Positions 10,601 to 23,408 of a stretch of DNA of 42,294 nucleotides are shown piece by piece. Both the position numbers and the translations under genes were made by a program. How positions within the stretch are numbered: the stretch's first letter is position 1; every line of letters begins with the position of its first letter. The stretch spans positions 1 through 42,294 of the forward strand of contig JAOXYB010060278.1 of assembly GCA_028565635.1 (NCBI GenBank), read 5' to 3'. Under the pieces are notes generated by a model. That model was not told the origin of the DNA, did not search any database, and was given only the letters and a program-made list of their open reading frames with translations. Origin of the DNA: Phoronis ovalis (lineage: Eukaryota; Phoronida; Phoronidae).

Positions 10601-12968
10601 GGAAATATAAAATTGGTCCAATATTTCATAGATAATAGTTCACAATATCTCGTAAAACAGATAATGGTATTTTGAACATGAAAATAAATGGAATTTTTGG
10701 TATAGGATATATCATATATCAATTTTTTACTCCCTGTGGCACCTACAACCTAAAATATATAAAAAAAAACTGGGCCTATATAAACAACTTGTTTGGTTTG
10801 CTGAATAAACATAGAAATCCTATAAGCAGTATATTATTGGGTTTTCACGTTTTCTGCCAATTTTCAACAAGGTGGTTAGGTGCAAAAGCATGGGTGGGCC
10901 ATTGATGACCATAAAATTTTAAGGAAACTAAAAAGTCTACGGACACCTTAAAACAGAAAATTTAATGATCTCTGTTAGAAGGTTTTCTGTTAATAACATT
11001 GTTTCATTATCGTTTGTGTAAATTATGATATTAATTAGAAGTCATGTACTGTGTTTAGGAAGAATGCTTTATGACCACAAATTTTGAGATAAATTGTCAT
11101 GTAATTTCTTTTATTAGGCTGGTCAAACTGCAAAGACGCCAGAAACAACTGGAGAGTATTCAAGCAAAAGAAAAAAGCAAGGAGAAATTGAAAGAGAAAT
11201 GTCTAGCTGGAATGAGCAAGGCCGAAGATGAAGATAAAACATCATCCCTTGGTAAAATAATCGTAGACTTGTGAAAAAATTTGATATGTCCACTTGCCTA
11301 TTTTTGTATGACAGTTACATAATTAAAACTTGCTAAAAGATTTCCCATCTACTTAACTCATAAATAGCACAGCTTAATTTTGGAACTTTTTAAGATCATG
11401 GCTTCTTGTGACCTTCTTGATATAAGGGCTTTTAAATTTGGAAATTTTGGTATCTTTGATATTAGAAGTGAGAATTTTGAAGATGAATTATGTTGAATCT
11501 TGTCTGGTGAGAAATATAATAGTACTTGTCAGACTGGGAAAATATTGGGCTATATTGCCATGATTTTAAAGTAATTTGAGAAAGGAAATGCTGACGCTAA
11601 CAGAGTTTCTTTCCTTGTTTAAAATATTGGATAATGGCGTACGCAAATCGCCAGCGACAGGATGTGAATTTCGCACCCTCAACTATGACGTTATCTCTTT
11701 ATACCATTGTGATTTAGTGCGATTTACAACTATATAAACAAACACATAATTAAAAATATGGAGGCAACATTGTTGGATTCCTGTGACCTCATGGATTCTC
11801 TTGCATCTATTCTCTCACATAAAGCACTAATTTTAGTACTATTGCAGTATTTTGTTATAAAATTGATAATTATAGTTGAAGCAGCTGCTGGTGGCATAGA
11901 GTCTGATGATGATGCTGAATACTTTAGGCAAGAAGTCGGAGAAGAACCTGATGCAGGTAATTATCAATGGCTAAGGTTTTCATCGAATTACGAGTAACAT
12001 TTCCATCAAAATTATGATGAAAACACAGAAAGAAGAGTTCACAGACCTGTATTTGATAAATGTTGTATTGTGAATTTCTGACATGTTTTGAAGGCAAACC
12101 CCGCTTTACATTTTACTTTTAAAATGTGTAAAGCTTTGTCTACAATATATATATATAGATATACATTTGTCTATCAAGAACATAATATACATAGAGTTTG
12201 TCATTTTGTAATGAACTAGTTGTTGAATAGCCCTTTTAAATTATGGTTTCCAACAACAGAAGTTAGAAGACACTCTTTTGGATCGGTTCTTTTTTTGCTT
12301 CAGCAAATTTTGTATGAAGCAAACTAATTTTTGTGGAAATGTTCATATGCACCTAAACTGGAAAATTTTTGATTATGAAGGTTGGCAGTCATCTATAATC
12401 CAAAATGGCATCCATGTCTTTGATAACTTGGAAAGTACTGAACCGATTCCAACAAAACGGACTAAAATGTTTGCTGGGTTCTTAAGATCAAAATTTTGCT
12501 GCTATCTTGAATCCAAAATGGCTGCCATATACCATGTCAAAAACTTTGTGTTGGAAGCCATATACTGTCGCCGTGCTACAGTAAATCTTCTTTATGAAAT
12601 TATAAGTCGTCTTATGCAATATTAGCACCATCTAGTCTTTATTTAACAGATTTGTATAGACTTCACAAGTTTATTGGCCTCCATTTTGTACTCATTTTCC
12701 AGAGTGGTTTCCAAAAACTGGCACAAAGAGAAAGTTGGGGCATGTACGGAAAGTTCCAATGAAAAAAAGAAAAGTTATTGGAACAAAAGAGAAGAATCCC
12801 ATGGAAAAAAGGGTGACTTATTCCAAGACAAAGAAACATACAGAAAAATTCTCAAAATTTAACCAAGGAAAGAAGTCTAAAACTGGACAAAAGTCAAATA
12901 AGCGTTATGGCAGCAACATAAAAGCTAAGAAAATAAACCCGCACAAAAGAAAATTCAACAAGAAGTAA
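4699..12968 (+). CDS. PPAN: Peter Pan / SSF1 homologue, Brix-domain ribosome biogenesis factor
   Basis: A nucleolar factor for 60S ribosomal subunit maturation and 27S pre-rRNA processing (yeast Ssf1/2, Drosophila peter pan). Ten exons: 4699-4713, 5323-5493, 6872-7195, 7618-7694, 7850-7957, 8361-8474, 9754-9897, 11118-11251, 11876-11956 and 12703-12968. All borders are GT-AG and all phases agree. The product is 477 residues, close to human PPAN (473). The Brix domain spans roughly residues 20-290. Diagnostic stretches are PHSFVINRGHVG, VRKVMEPYTA, FSKTEASVNLRIARMPRGP, GPTLTFQVKSYTL, HLKLMATMFQNMLPSLNV and MTLQLIKIEERVCEG. Around 370-388 lies an acidic SDDDAEYFRQEVGE stretch, and residues 390-477 form a very basic nucleolar-type tail ending HKRKFNKK. 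Exon 1 encodes only MGKRR, so the start is supported by its perfect donor GTAAGA, the phase and the family N-terminus. Intron 2 holds an inverted-repeat element and a SINE; intron 6 holds an antisense ORF. Confidence 0.95.
5810..6126. mobile_element. MITE-like element with 27-bp terminal inverted repeats, in PPAN intron 2
   Basis: Positions 5810-5836 and 6094-6120 are perfect inverted copies (core CAGTCAATATGAAAGTGGG). The right end runs on into a C tract to 6126. The interior is a degenerate tandem array of about five units of roughly 30 bp, each with an A-run, an ACACCCC- or GCCCCTAA-like core and AAGTGA, for example near 5861, 5890, 5925, 5955 and 5985. No transposase is present, as expected for a non-autonomous element. 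I could not define a target-site duplication. A diverged relative of the interior lies at 37150-37440. Confidence 0.75.
6712..6805 (-). repeat. tRNA-derived SINE fragment or tRNA-like pseudogene
   Basis: On the minus strand there is a perfect A-box, TGGCTAATTGG (6794 to 6784, consensus TRGCNNAGYNGG), then a B-box-like GAGTTTGAGCCC (6738 to 6727) inside a T-arm stem CTGG/CCAG. The A-to-B spacing is about 10 nt too long for a class I tRNA, so a class II (Leu/Ser-like) ancestor fits better. A clean acceptor stem is not visible, so a functional tRNA is unlikely. Confidence 0.5.
8875..9354 (-). other. Unexplained 159-codon ORF antisense to PPAN intron 6
   Basis: The frame is open for 159 codons in otherwise AT-rich, stop-dense intron sequence. 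I do not recognise the product. The part from about 9275 to 8990 has protein-like composition: acidic and polar with balanced codons, including EPQECVTLEWVISNDTQS, YIQWALFGEEPEKKEPALF and DYQYVFPL. An acceptor-like TTGCTTTCCTTAG precedes it, and the last 40 codons are hydrophobic and look accidental. It could be an exon of a nested gene, a retroposed gene fragment or a transposon remnant. Confidence 0.3.
12391..12528 (+). repeat. Two-copy direct repeat in PPAN intron 9
   Basis: A 25-bp motif with core AATCCAAAATGGC occurs at 12391-12415 and 12504-12528, 113 bp apart. It differs at only a few positions (ATCTATAATCC / ATCTTGAATCC, then GGCATCCAT / GGCTGCCAT). The 115-codon open frame across it is probably a repeat by-product. 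Confidence 0.45.
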
Positions 12969-13042
12969 TTGTCATTTAACATTTTCAATTGAAAAGACAG
13001 GTCAACATGTCAAAGTGAATCAAGATGTGTCAGCTTTTGTTT

Positions 13043-13048
13043 AATAAA
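13043..13048 (+). terminator. PPAN poly(A) signal AATAAA
   Basis: The only AATAAA in the first 100 bases after the PPAN stop at 12966-12968. Cleavage would fall near 13060-13078. Confidence 0.75.
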
Positions 13049-13085
13049 TAGGACAAACTCCAATTCGCTTTCAACAAGTTTTTGT

Positions 13086-13091
13086 TTTATT
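13086..13091 (-). terminator. Candidate poly(A) signal of PKD2 copy A
   Basis: AATAAA on the minus strand, about 1.1 kb after the exon-15 stop of copy A. Cleavage would fall near 13056-13076, within about 20 bp of the expected PPAN cleavage site on the other strand. Nearer minus-strand signals within the 3' UTR cannot be excluded. Confidence 0.45.
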
Positions 13092-14187
13092 GTATACTTT
13101 GTCAAAAAGTAAACAATATACAAAATTTCTATACAACCGAGCTTTAATCCAACTGTTAATACTTCATTCTAAATTGCTGCACACTAAGGTTAAAAGAGCA
13201 CAGTTAAATAGATAGTCTTTAATAATATTTGCGTTGCTGACAAAAATATACTATTTGCATAATTGTAACAAAAATAGACCTTAAGTTTGAAATCATTAAG
13301 CATTACATAGTTTGTAAGTACAACAAATGTGATAGTTCAAATTATAGTAAAACTGCAGATAGTGATCTTAAAATGTTGAGGTTTTAACCTCAGCCCTTCA
13401 GTAATGTCATTACCAAAGTTTGTTTCAGTGAAGTTATAACATATGCATGTTAACAAAAATTCATTGAAGAAATTACATAGTGAATTAAATTGCACAGCTG
13501 ATTTGGAGCTGGTGATTAGAATTGGACAATTGTGAGATTCTTGATAAATTTCTGGTATGCCAAGGTCCACCTTGAGGAATTGTGAGAAACCTGTACATGA
13601 TTAACATAAATTTTCTTTGGTTGGATAATTCACTTAAATTTTTTTGTTACATGAATCCCAGTCTCCAATAGTGTTGACATGCAGATCTGAGGATTTACAA
13701 TTTTACAACAGTCTTAACCTGTAGTAACAGAGCTAACAAATCATGTCAAAAAATATTAAAAACTGTGTTCATAAACAAATAAATTGTAGCAAAACCTTTT
13801 GATTTAGTTTCGGTCCAAGCTATAAGTACATGATTTCAAGTCTCGACAGCAAATATCTGAACACAAAGCTTACAACAAAATCTCAGTAAATGTATACATT
13901 AGCTACATAATAAAATAAACGATATTTACTACTAAAATATTAAATGTGAACTATTAAATGCTGCAATTTATGACTAAACTTTGATAAAATAAGATTGTAA
14001 AATATATTTTAAAATGTGACCATTAAGAATAGATCTTCTCAGGTAAACGGCACACAGCAAAACCACTTGTGCAGTTACCAACATGAAATCAGTCGGTTAT
14101 AGAAATTTTAATCTTAAAATGATATTGCATGGTTGAACATGTCCACAGAATATAGATCACAATATCTAATGCGCAAAGGTTGCCAGG

Positions 14188-17100
14188 TTAAACATTACTT
14201 CCAGAGTCTCTAGGGTCCACCAAATCCTACAAAAGATTTGTATAATTAAAATTTTTAAATGCAAGGAAGTTCACTGTCTGCATAACAGATCTTGTGTCAT
14301 TAATCTTCGCCAGGATTTGCAGTAGGGTGAGTTTATTTGCATTGCCAAGTAGAGAACCAAACATACTGTATTTAGTAGCTTAATAATGCTAGCACTGCCA
14401 TATTTCTTGGTTTACAAAACATTTAGCCCAATGTCAGGGACACAGTTAACAAATACTTGTTACTGCTACAATCTAACACTGGATAAACAAGAGCTAAAAG
14501 ACTTAGCTTTCCATGACAGTCATTCACTGTCGTTAAAATTATTAAGTAATTGGAGAAGCCGATTAATATAATTACAATACAAACATGAAAAGTTATATAA
14601 TGCACAGTGCAACAGTATTACAGTGTGATTGATGGTACAGTTAGACTATCCACATGTCAGTATGCAAACATTGCACTAATATTTACCATTTAGACATCGG
14701 ACTGCAAAAACAGAGGTACATGCAATTAGTAACATGGAACAATATCAGACATTATTACAATAAATAAATTACCACTGTTCGCTACTAATCATGCTTCAAA
14801 ACACTTTTACACATACGCTTGCAAAATGACAGAATGTAATTGCTTTGTTGTCTGCTTTGTTTAGATCAGAATTTCTATCAACTAACAACATTTCTATTAG
14901 ACACAAACTAAACATTATTTTAACTTACTGTGTTGTTTCCTGAGCTGGGTCTGGAGCGGCGGTTTCCACGTGCACCAGAAGCACTGCTTGGGGATGCACC
15001 ACGACCACTGGCCTGCCCAATACTAGTTTCTGAATCCCATCGTTCCAGTTCTTCTCGTACTAATTTTTCCATCTGATCCCTAGATCGTTCTTCTGTGTTT
15101 CCATCAGACTGTAATGGTAACAGAAGGTAAGATTACACAATGAACATACTACATGTTAATCACAACAGTTAAGAGAACTTCTTTGCAGTTGTAGTCTTTA
15201 TGGTGACAGCAAAATACACCGGTAAAGACCTACAGACATGGTAAGTGATATAAATGATTTTTCATGGGAGTAAACCATGGACCCCTATACTGATTTGTAA
15301 TAACTTATTTTTGTCAACAATTCAACTTTATTCACCTCTGTTATACTATCTAGTATTTTTCCCATTGTTTCTCTGCGTTTAAGTTTTGCTTTTTCCATTG
15401 CCTCCAACTTGACTAGCACAGCATCAATCTTTGAAACAATACTGCCAATAGAGTGCTCCATTCTGTCCACCCTCCTGGAAAGCACTGTAAATTCTTCATA
15501 TGATACGCCATTTGCGACGTGTCTGCTGCTGCGTGCACCACGTGATGATTTTGTTCTTGCGCTTGTGTCTTCATCGTCGCTGTCTTCACCACTATCTTCG
15601 AAGCTTCGGCTACGTCCTGTCTTAGGTCGACTATTTGCTTTATCTTCTAGTTGAGCATATTCTTTAGTTATAGCATCCTGGTAAATGAAAAGGAAAAAAT
15701 GTTTATATTGCTGAAGACTACATACACATTGACATGCACACTAGTGAGAACACTCCATTTTACTTCTACTCTAAGAAATAAAACCTTTACATATAAAGTT
15801 TGAATTTGTTGTTTACTTAATTGACAATCATTGTTTATCAGATAATTTGTAAAATAGCAAGTTTACACAATTATAGGAATTACCTGGCGAACAAAAAACT
15901 GTTGCCAACATGAGAAAACCCCACTAGCCCCAGTAACTGATCTTCAGGAACAAATTAATGAAAAAATAAGCTACTATGTATTCACTAAATTCACCTTTTG
16001 TCCTTCTAAGTCGGCCTGCATCTGTTTCTGTTCAACTTCATCCAAGACCCGATCACCATCCAAATCATATTTAGCAAAAGCAGCCTCGATTTCACTGTCA
16101 GCATAGCCACGCCTGAAAAAAAAATCATAAAATATTAGATAAATCTTTAGCAATTCTAAGGCTTATAGTTAATCATTGTTTTTTGTTGAGGTTCTGAGAC
16201 ACAGTGCCAATTTATACACACTTTTTTGTAAAAAAAAAGGCGACGCAAATTAATCCAGCAATGTTACGTTTATTTGTAAAATAACAACTAATACTATCTA
16301 TTATTTGTACTGTTACATATCAAGCTACATACATTTTTAGTTCTTGACGCCATTCTTCGAAATCAACACGTTTGTCAGCATTTCCATCAGCAGCAACAAG
16401 AGCTTTTTGGATGTCCACGATCTTGTCTCTCTTGAGATTCAGTTTGTTCAACATCTTTTCATATTGCTGTTGAAAGAAAACAGTTCCAGTTTTGAAAAAT
16501 TATTTTTCAAGCATGCAACAACTTTGAATTTTAATAGATTTGTATGCAAAATCATTGTTAAGTTTTCAACAAGTCTTTACTTTTACTGCAAGTTTCTCTT
16601 AGATGTTTTAACTACTTTCAATGTCTAATTAAACCTTTTACATTATTAATATTGTTACAACTGAAACGTTATGTATTGTTTGCAATAACTACTGAAAGGA
16701 GAACAAATGAACTTGAACTTAAAATTTTTATAAGAATTACCTGCTTAAAGTAGTCTCCCATTTCAAACTCACTCTCCTGTGTAGCCAGTTCAGCCTTGAC
16801 TTCAGAATATGTGTCGTTAATGATAGCCAAGAACATATTCAACAGTACAAAGAAGACGAAGAACACATAGACCATGAAGAAGAGTGGACCTAAGACACGG
16901 TTGGCAGATTCCAATTCATGGAAGTCAAAATCACCAAGTACAATACGCATGAGAGTCAACCTGTGATGAAATAGAAACATGAAAATAAAATTTGGATGCT
17001 AACTATTTCTGTATTTTCATGCAAAATTTGCTTGAAACTTATGTTGGTGGAAAACCTTGACACTACCCAGCTTAATTTGTAGTATCCTTTTTAAAATTAC

Positions 17101-20100
17101 TCCAATCCAGTAAGATCTTACATGGAGTCCTTTACTGTGCTGAAGTCTTTCACTTGAGTACCAAATATCAGGTAGCCAAGTTGGGAGAAGGCAAAGAAAA
17201 TGATGAAAAACATCACAGCAAAACCTCCAAGATCCTTAGCACACTTTCCCAGAGTAGAGGACAGCTGGGTCATGGTCTTGTTGAAGCTGATATACTTGAA
17301 GATCTGTAAACAGAAAGCAACAATTGCTTGGATAAGTTGTAAGCAATAATTACATACATTTCTACGACCACATACTTTTCATATCTACATTTTTCATCAG
17401 AACTTAGGGCATACAGTAAACTCATTTATTCTGATAAAATTAACATTCTACACTCGACTAATAAAACACATTTTCTTTGCTACTTTCATTAGATCCTACT
17501 TTATTAACAGAATGCACCCACCTTACACCAGGCAGCAAACACAGTGATAGCAACACCGTTATTAAACTGTTCTTGCCAGAAGCCCAAGAACTCGAAATCG
17601 GGGAAAACGTCCGGATTTTTCAAGAGACTCTCTAACATAGAGTCCACAGCCAAGGTACGGTAAATGTTGAATGCCATAGCGATGATTGATGCAAGAATCA
17701 CAGCAATATCGAGAATATTCCAGAAGCTCTTGAAATAGCCCAGCTTATGCTTCTTGATCTATAAAAAACATGTAATTGCTTTTGTTTGTTATAACATTTC
17801 TGCTACTTTTGGAGTTTACATGTTGGTGGAATTTGGAAAGCTGGATTTTACTATCACCCTGATTATGTATTTAATCATATCATTTGTGAAATGCCTTGCA
17901 CATAGATATTTACAACTTTTCTACAAACATTTTGCCAAGGAAAAAATATAATCTCAATAAATACTTTTCTGTTTTTATTCCTAATAATAATGATACACTG
18001 TTCCATTAAAGCTTATCACTGGTGAGAGAAAGAAAGTAAGTACACTGAAGTACGGGGTAATAAGGTGTATCAAAAACCAGTTACAACAGGAAGACCCTTA
18101 ATTGGGAAAAGTTCAATTTACAGTTATTTATAATTATAGAGATTTCGAAGAAAATAATGTGTCTTGAATTATTAAGGGGATAAAAAATATAGGTTCTGCC
18201 CTTTGGAAATAATGTTTCGTCACAGTTCATGTCTCCCTGATTAAAACTAACCTCTAGAGATTCCTCAATCATGTAGTATAGGATGAACAGACAGAAAACA
18301 CCTTCACAGCCTAAAACAATGTAATCACTGATGGACACATAACGAAGAAGCTTGATAGTACGGAACGTCCAGGATGGAATAGCACCCCCAGTGGCAGGCA
18401 ACTCTACAAGGAGTCTGAAATGATATACAAACATTATGTTATATTTTCAGTCTGATACAACAAATGCCATGAAGGCTAAAGTAGACCAATTTATGAAGAT
18501 CTGCTGGCATTATACTCAAGTACTAGTATCTTTGTAATTATTTTTTTTTCAAGTAGCAGTTAAATTTGAGGTTTTTGCATCAACAAACAGAACTCTATGC
18601 CTGGAAGAAGAAATCCGTCTGCGACTTTTGAATTTGAACGTTTAATCCGGTCAGATTCACCATAAAAAAAAATTGTCCAAGTGCACCGTAGCAAAGTACA
18701 CATCAAGTACACAATACTAAACATTACAGAAACCATCCTTACCGAACTTGACAGAAGAGATTGATGTTGGCATTGTACACAGTGAAATCTAAGAAAACAA
18801 CACGGGTGCCTCTGTCTATCCACAGATCCTTTTTAAGGTCTGACATGATTGCCTGGGTCTCTGTTCGGTTGGCAGACAGTTCCTGGACAAAACCACCTCC
18901 TCCATAAGAGGCAATCAAACCCCAGTGACCTGACCCATCAAGCTCATCCTCAGACTGATAAGTCCATCTGTAAGGAAACCATAGCAACATTTGAGAAAAT
19001 TATCCACTGTTTATTGTTTAAAAAGGAGTCAAAAACTAATCAGCACTTGAACAGCCAATAGCATGCTGGCTACTTTTCACAGAGATGCCGGATACTTTTT
19101 ACACAGAGCTGTTGTTTCTTTGTTAATAATTTACAGATTTATTATTTCACATATCTTCATTCCACTACTTTGCAAGTTTCATTATTTTGCAAGTAGTCAG
19201 ATTAGTTGCTGCTAAATATTTGCTAAATAAAAGATGAAACGGTACATACGCAGTTCCATTCATCTTTCCAAATGCTGCTGTATCTTCGACACTCTCAGCA
19301 TAAGCAGCAAAGCATTGTTGAATTTCAGCCTCAAAGTCACTGTGGACAGTACATGAGGCATTGTGGACCTTTAGTTGACGTAGACGGGGAATACCGAGCA
19401 ACTTGTTCTCATAATAAATCATTCGATCGTCGTCAATAACATTTAAATCATTATACCATTTGTCCCAATACAGTCCATCCAACATTGGGTTTTCAGCAAA
19501 CTGTTCAACAAACATTTCAAGTAAGTGGAATAAAAATTTTCGTAATGTTTTAAAAACATGTTACAACAACAACCAGCTGACTAAAATATGATGCAAGATT
19601 ATAGTCAGTAACAGAAATGGACAATTTACATAAACACAAAACTACTAGTTGTTAACTATTAGCAATATTTCCAAAACAACCTGCATCTTATGACACAATG
19701 TATTTTAACAAGTATTCCCCTTTTATATACTGATTAACTGGTGTTGACTAGAAGACTTTGTGCAAAAATTTCATTTGCAGTAAACACCTCATCACTGAGA
19801 AGGCAGCTTCTTACTTTGTGATGTCCTTACTAACACTGTATGAAAGCAGCTTTTAAGAATAGGAATGCATTGCATTGCAAAGCAGTATGAAACAAAAAAA
19901 GTCACAGGGACATTTAGCAGAGGTGTTTACTGTACTATGCTCTTGAAAAACAAGAACTGGATATTTTTGGAAGGTGTTAACAGGAGACATTTTTTAGCAA
20001 GTAGCAACTTACTCTCCAAAAATCTTGCATAGTGGTCATTCCACGGAACGTATTCTTGGTGTCAGGAAATTGAGAGTCCAAAAACAACTCACTCATTACT

Positions 20101-23100
20101 TTGGTGTAATAGTACATTGTTGAACTGGTCATTCCAAATGTCACTATAAACAGAAACAAAATAAGAATTCAATTTACAAATCCTTTAAAATTAATCAATT
20201 GCATGACACATATTATTTTTTCTTGTACTTTATTTCTTAATAAAACCTAATAATAACTTAAAATATTTTTAAAATTACTAATTAATTGTGAATGTTATTT
20301 GTAATATTTGGTACCATTTTCAAATCTGCTTTGACAGTAACCACCAGAGGGCCTAATTATCAAGTGATTTAGTGTACACATTTTTATATTCAAATATATT
20401 ATATTGTGTGGTTGTGTGCATGCTTTAAAAGCATAATACATATTTTTTTTCAACCCGAGATCAAAAGGGATATTTATAATTAATCTACTAGTCTTTATAT
20501 TTAATACAGTGAACAGAAATAACTTTAGTAAAAATGTCACGTTAACATGATGTCATGTGATGCAGAAAAATCAATGAGGTGTTCTTGTAACAATTAATTG
20601 AAACATACAATATTGATGATTGAGAAATTAATTAGTGCTGGGAATCAATTATTAGTATCATTTTATTGATTTTATTTATGAAATATCTGAGTCAGTGTAA
20701 TGAATCGAAAAATTCCTTTGAACAAATTAATTTCATAACTTTAAAAAATAGACAAATGATTATTTCAACATTTATCAATACAGAAATTAAGAAATATAAA
20801 ATTGCTTGGTAGATGTTGTCATTTTTTAAACACTAAAATTGGAAATCGTTAATGAGAATTATATTATATCGCAAAAGTTTATTTACAAGAATAGATTTTT
20901 TCACAAATCAATTAAAGGTAACATTTGCAATGCGCAAATTCTGCTGGATAAATAAGTTTTATAGATTTTTTTTGAACTTCAACAATAATGTTAAAAATTA
21001 TATTCTTTAAACAAATTAAATAATGTAAGCAGAGGGTGATACTTGATGTCTACAGTTCACAATATTTAAGTGATTTTAAACAAAAATTTCGTTATAAAGG
21101 TTTATCTTATTCTGTAAACAAGTAGTTATTTTTGAATACATTGGCATTTTACGAAACATTTTCAACATTTACTAATTGTTGTAAAATAAGAATACTTTTT
21201 AAAAACAACAACAAAACTTCAAGATAGTGACAATTACTTACAGATACAGAGGATGACCAAAAACACACAGTACACAATCAGCTCTCTCAACGTTGTCCTC
21301 ACATGAAGTTCACGATCGTCCCCTGTATCTTCAGTCATTCGGGTGCCCCATAGACCTTAAAATAAATTAAATTACGCAAAACATGAATAAATGAATAAAA
21401 GACAAAATTTACAATTCAGTACTCAACACTTTAAAAAACAGTCCACATCTTTCTCTAAGTTTTCTAATAAGCTGCTTCCAGTATACCTTTCATAAACAGC
21501 ACATTTCATGGCCTCATATTTTGACAAGACCTTGCATCAGATATTCCAATGTGAATTCACAATACAGTTTTCAAAGCACCATTTAGTAACTTTCAGCAAG
21601 CAGCTCAGCTCTCAACTCCATTACATTTTGAAGATTACGTATTTGCAGGACTATTCCAATATTTTGCATGTGTAATACAGGAATTCAACATAAAATGAAT
21701 ATTTTATGGTCTTAATATATTGTAAATAGTCAATTTTAACTCTTTTTATCAAGCAACAATCTAACCTTTGTAAGCGCTTTATTTACTTTTGTGTTCAAAG
21801 CTGGTAGGCTCTATTGTATTGATATTTTACATGTCCCAAGGTAAAGAGAGAAATTTAATGCCACTGCCTGCTTGTTTTTTTTAAAAAGACTGTATGATTT
21901 AGATTTACAGGTGCTATACACAGGGTTTGTATGTACTACAGGTCATTTAGAAAATATTTTCACAACAATGAAAAAAATGTATTAAACACCCACTGCATAG
22001 TTAGAACAACAAACACAGAGAAAAATAAGTCTTGAATATAACACTTTAAGATTGACTTTTTGACATATTTTAATGGCAGTTAACATACATATTTTTTAAA
22101 TTGGATACATTTTTTTCTGATAACACAGAACATATACATATAAATAATAAATATATTATGTTGACAGGTTGGTTACACCTTCTATATATATTAATTGTAT
22201 TGCATTCGTAACAAAAGAAAGTTAATTTAAAAATTAACTCATGTATCTTCAACATAATAAAACTAAGGAAATAGTTATTGATTTCTAGCATGAAAGCAAT
22301 CTAGTGTCATGGAAAAACACAAGCAAGTGTTTATACAAATTCATATTCCAGGGCTATCTACTTTGCATATTAAACCATCAAAATATGAATAATTATGATA
22401 TTTATAATTAATGCTGGGTTTGGGTCAAAATGCAAAACTTATCAGACCTGAACATGTTTATTGCATACAATTGTGCACTAGGCATGTAATGTATACCTTG
22501 GGTATAAAACATTAATGACAATGTCAAACAATCAATTCTAATATTATAAGAAACATACATAATTCATGCTCTTGGAATAAAACTAAACATTTTAATCAAT
22601 AATATAAGAAAGTTCTACCTGGCAGCAAAACTAGGTGGTGGAAATCATGACGTCACAGATATTGTCTGTGACTTTGTCGTTGTGTGATTTGTTTTCTCCC
22701 TTATCATTAACCTTTTCATATTCAAAAATAAATTCTCAAAAAAGCTAATGATGTATTTGCAGTCTGGTGACATTCTTATTTATTAACCAGTATACATACT
22801 TAAAAAATATTCTTGGATGCAAAAAAATATATCATTGAAAATATATTGATCACTCACATCGTACACCAGCTTGAAATCTTTGACAGCATGATTTCTTGTC
22901 ACTTACAGCTACTTGCTTATTACTGGCAGCTGGCTGTCCCATAACATGGACTTCTCCATCCACATACATCTCACTCTCCATCGCTGTAGGCATGTCATCG
23001 TCATCAAAGCTAAAATATCAGCAATGTATCAGAAACCCTGACAGCATGAAAATGACACAAAAATTATAAATAATAATAATATTAGAAGCAAAATGGTTTT

Positions 23101-23408
23101 GTGAGATACCGGCTTAATCTGTACCATAGTGGCTAATGAATTTTTACAATAATTTTATTCAAAGACCTGTTGATAGGCAAAGTTTGAGAAAGAAAAAAAT
23201 GTTAGGAATTTTTTCTATGTTCTCAATTTTTGTTTCAGATACACATCTGAAAATCCACCTGTCATAATTTTCTAGTACTTTCGAAACATAGCATGTGCTT
23301 ACTGCTATACTGTACCTACCCATCTGACTTGCTTGTTCGGGATGCTGGACGATCGTTCCATGCATTTTTGGACTGCGCACTAGCGGGCCTGTCACTATTA
23401 CGATTCAT
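14188..23408 (-). CDS. PKD2: Polycystin-2 channel, copy A
   Basis: A TRPP-family cation channel of cilia and internal membranes. Exons in transcript order: 23320-23408, 22858-23009, 21242-21355, 20013-20143, 19250-19500, 18743-18967, 18252-18414, 17522-17758, 17122-17303, 16741-16960, 16333-16466, 15995-16112, 15336-15677, 14929-15108, 14188-14226. All are GT-AG with consistent phases; 858 residues. TM1 is about 106-126. The extracellular TOP domain is about 127-325, with the conserved Cys pair 212/225 spaced as in human PKD2. S2-S5 follow, then filter Leu523-Gly524-Asp525 in VLGDFDF, and S6 at 541-562 ([13 protein letters not shown]). A canonical EF-hand loop is at 649-660 ([12 protein letters not shown]). 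An acidic [11 protein letters not shown] stretch precedes a C-terminal coiled coil at about 732-775 ([20 protein letters not shown]). The last exon is a 12-codon microexon ending SGSNV; reading through at exon 14 instead gives VS-stop (14920). The short first exon is supported by frame and donor GTAGGT. S4 has WCK where copy B has WIK. Confidence 0.93.

Noticed and set aside
12278-12625. 115-codon plus-strand open frame in PPAN intron 9
   Set aside because: Spans the two-copy AAAATGGC repeat, has no domain, and PPAN splices cleanly across it.
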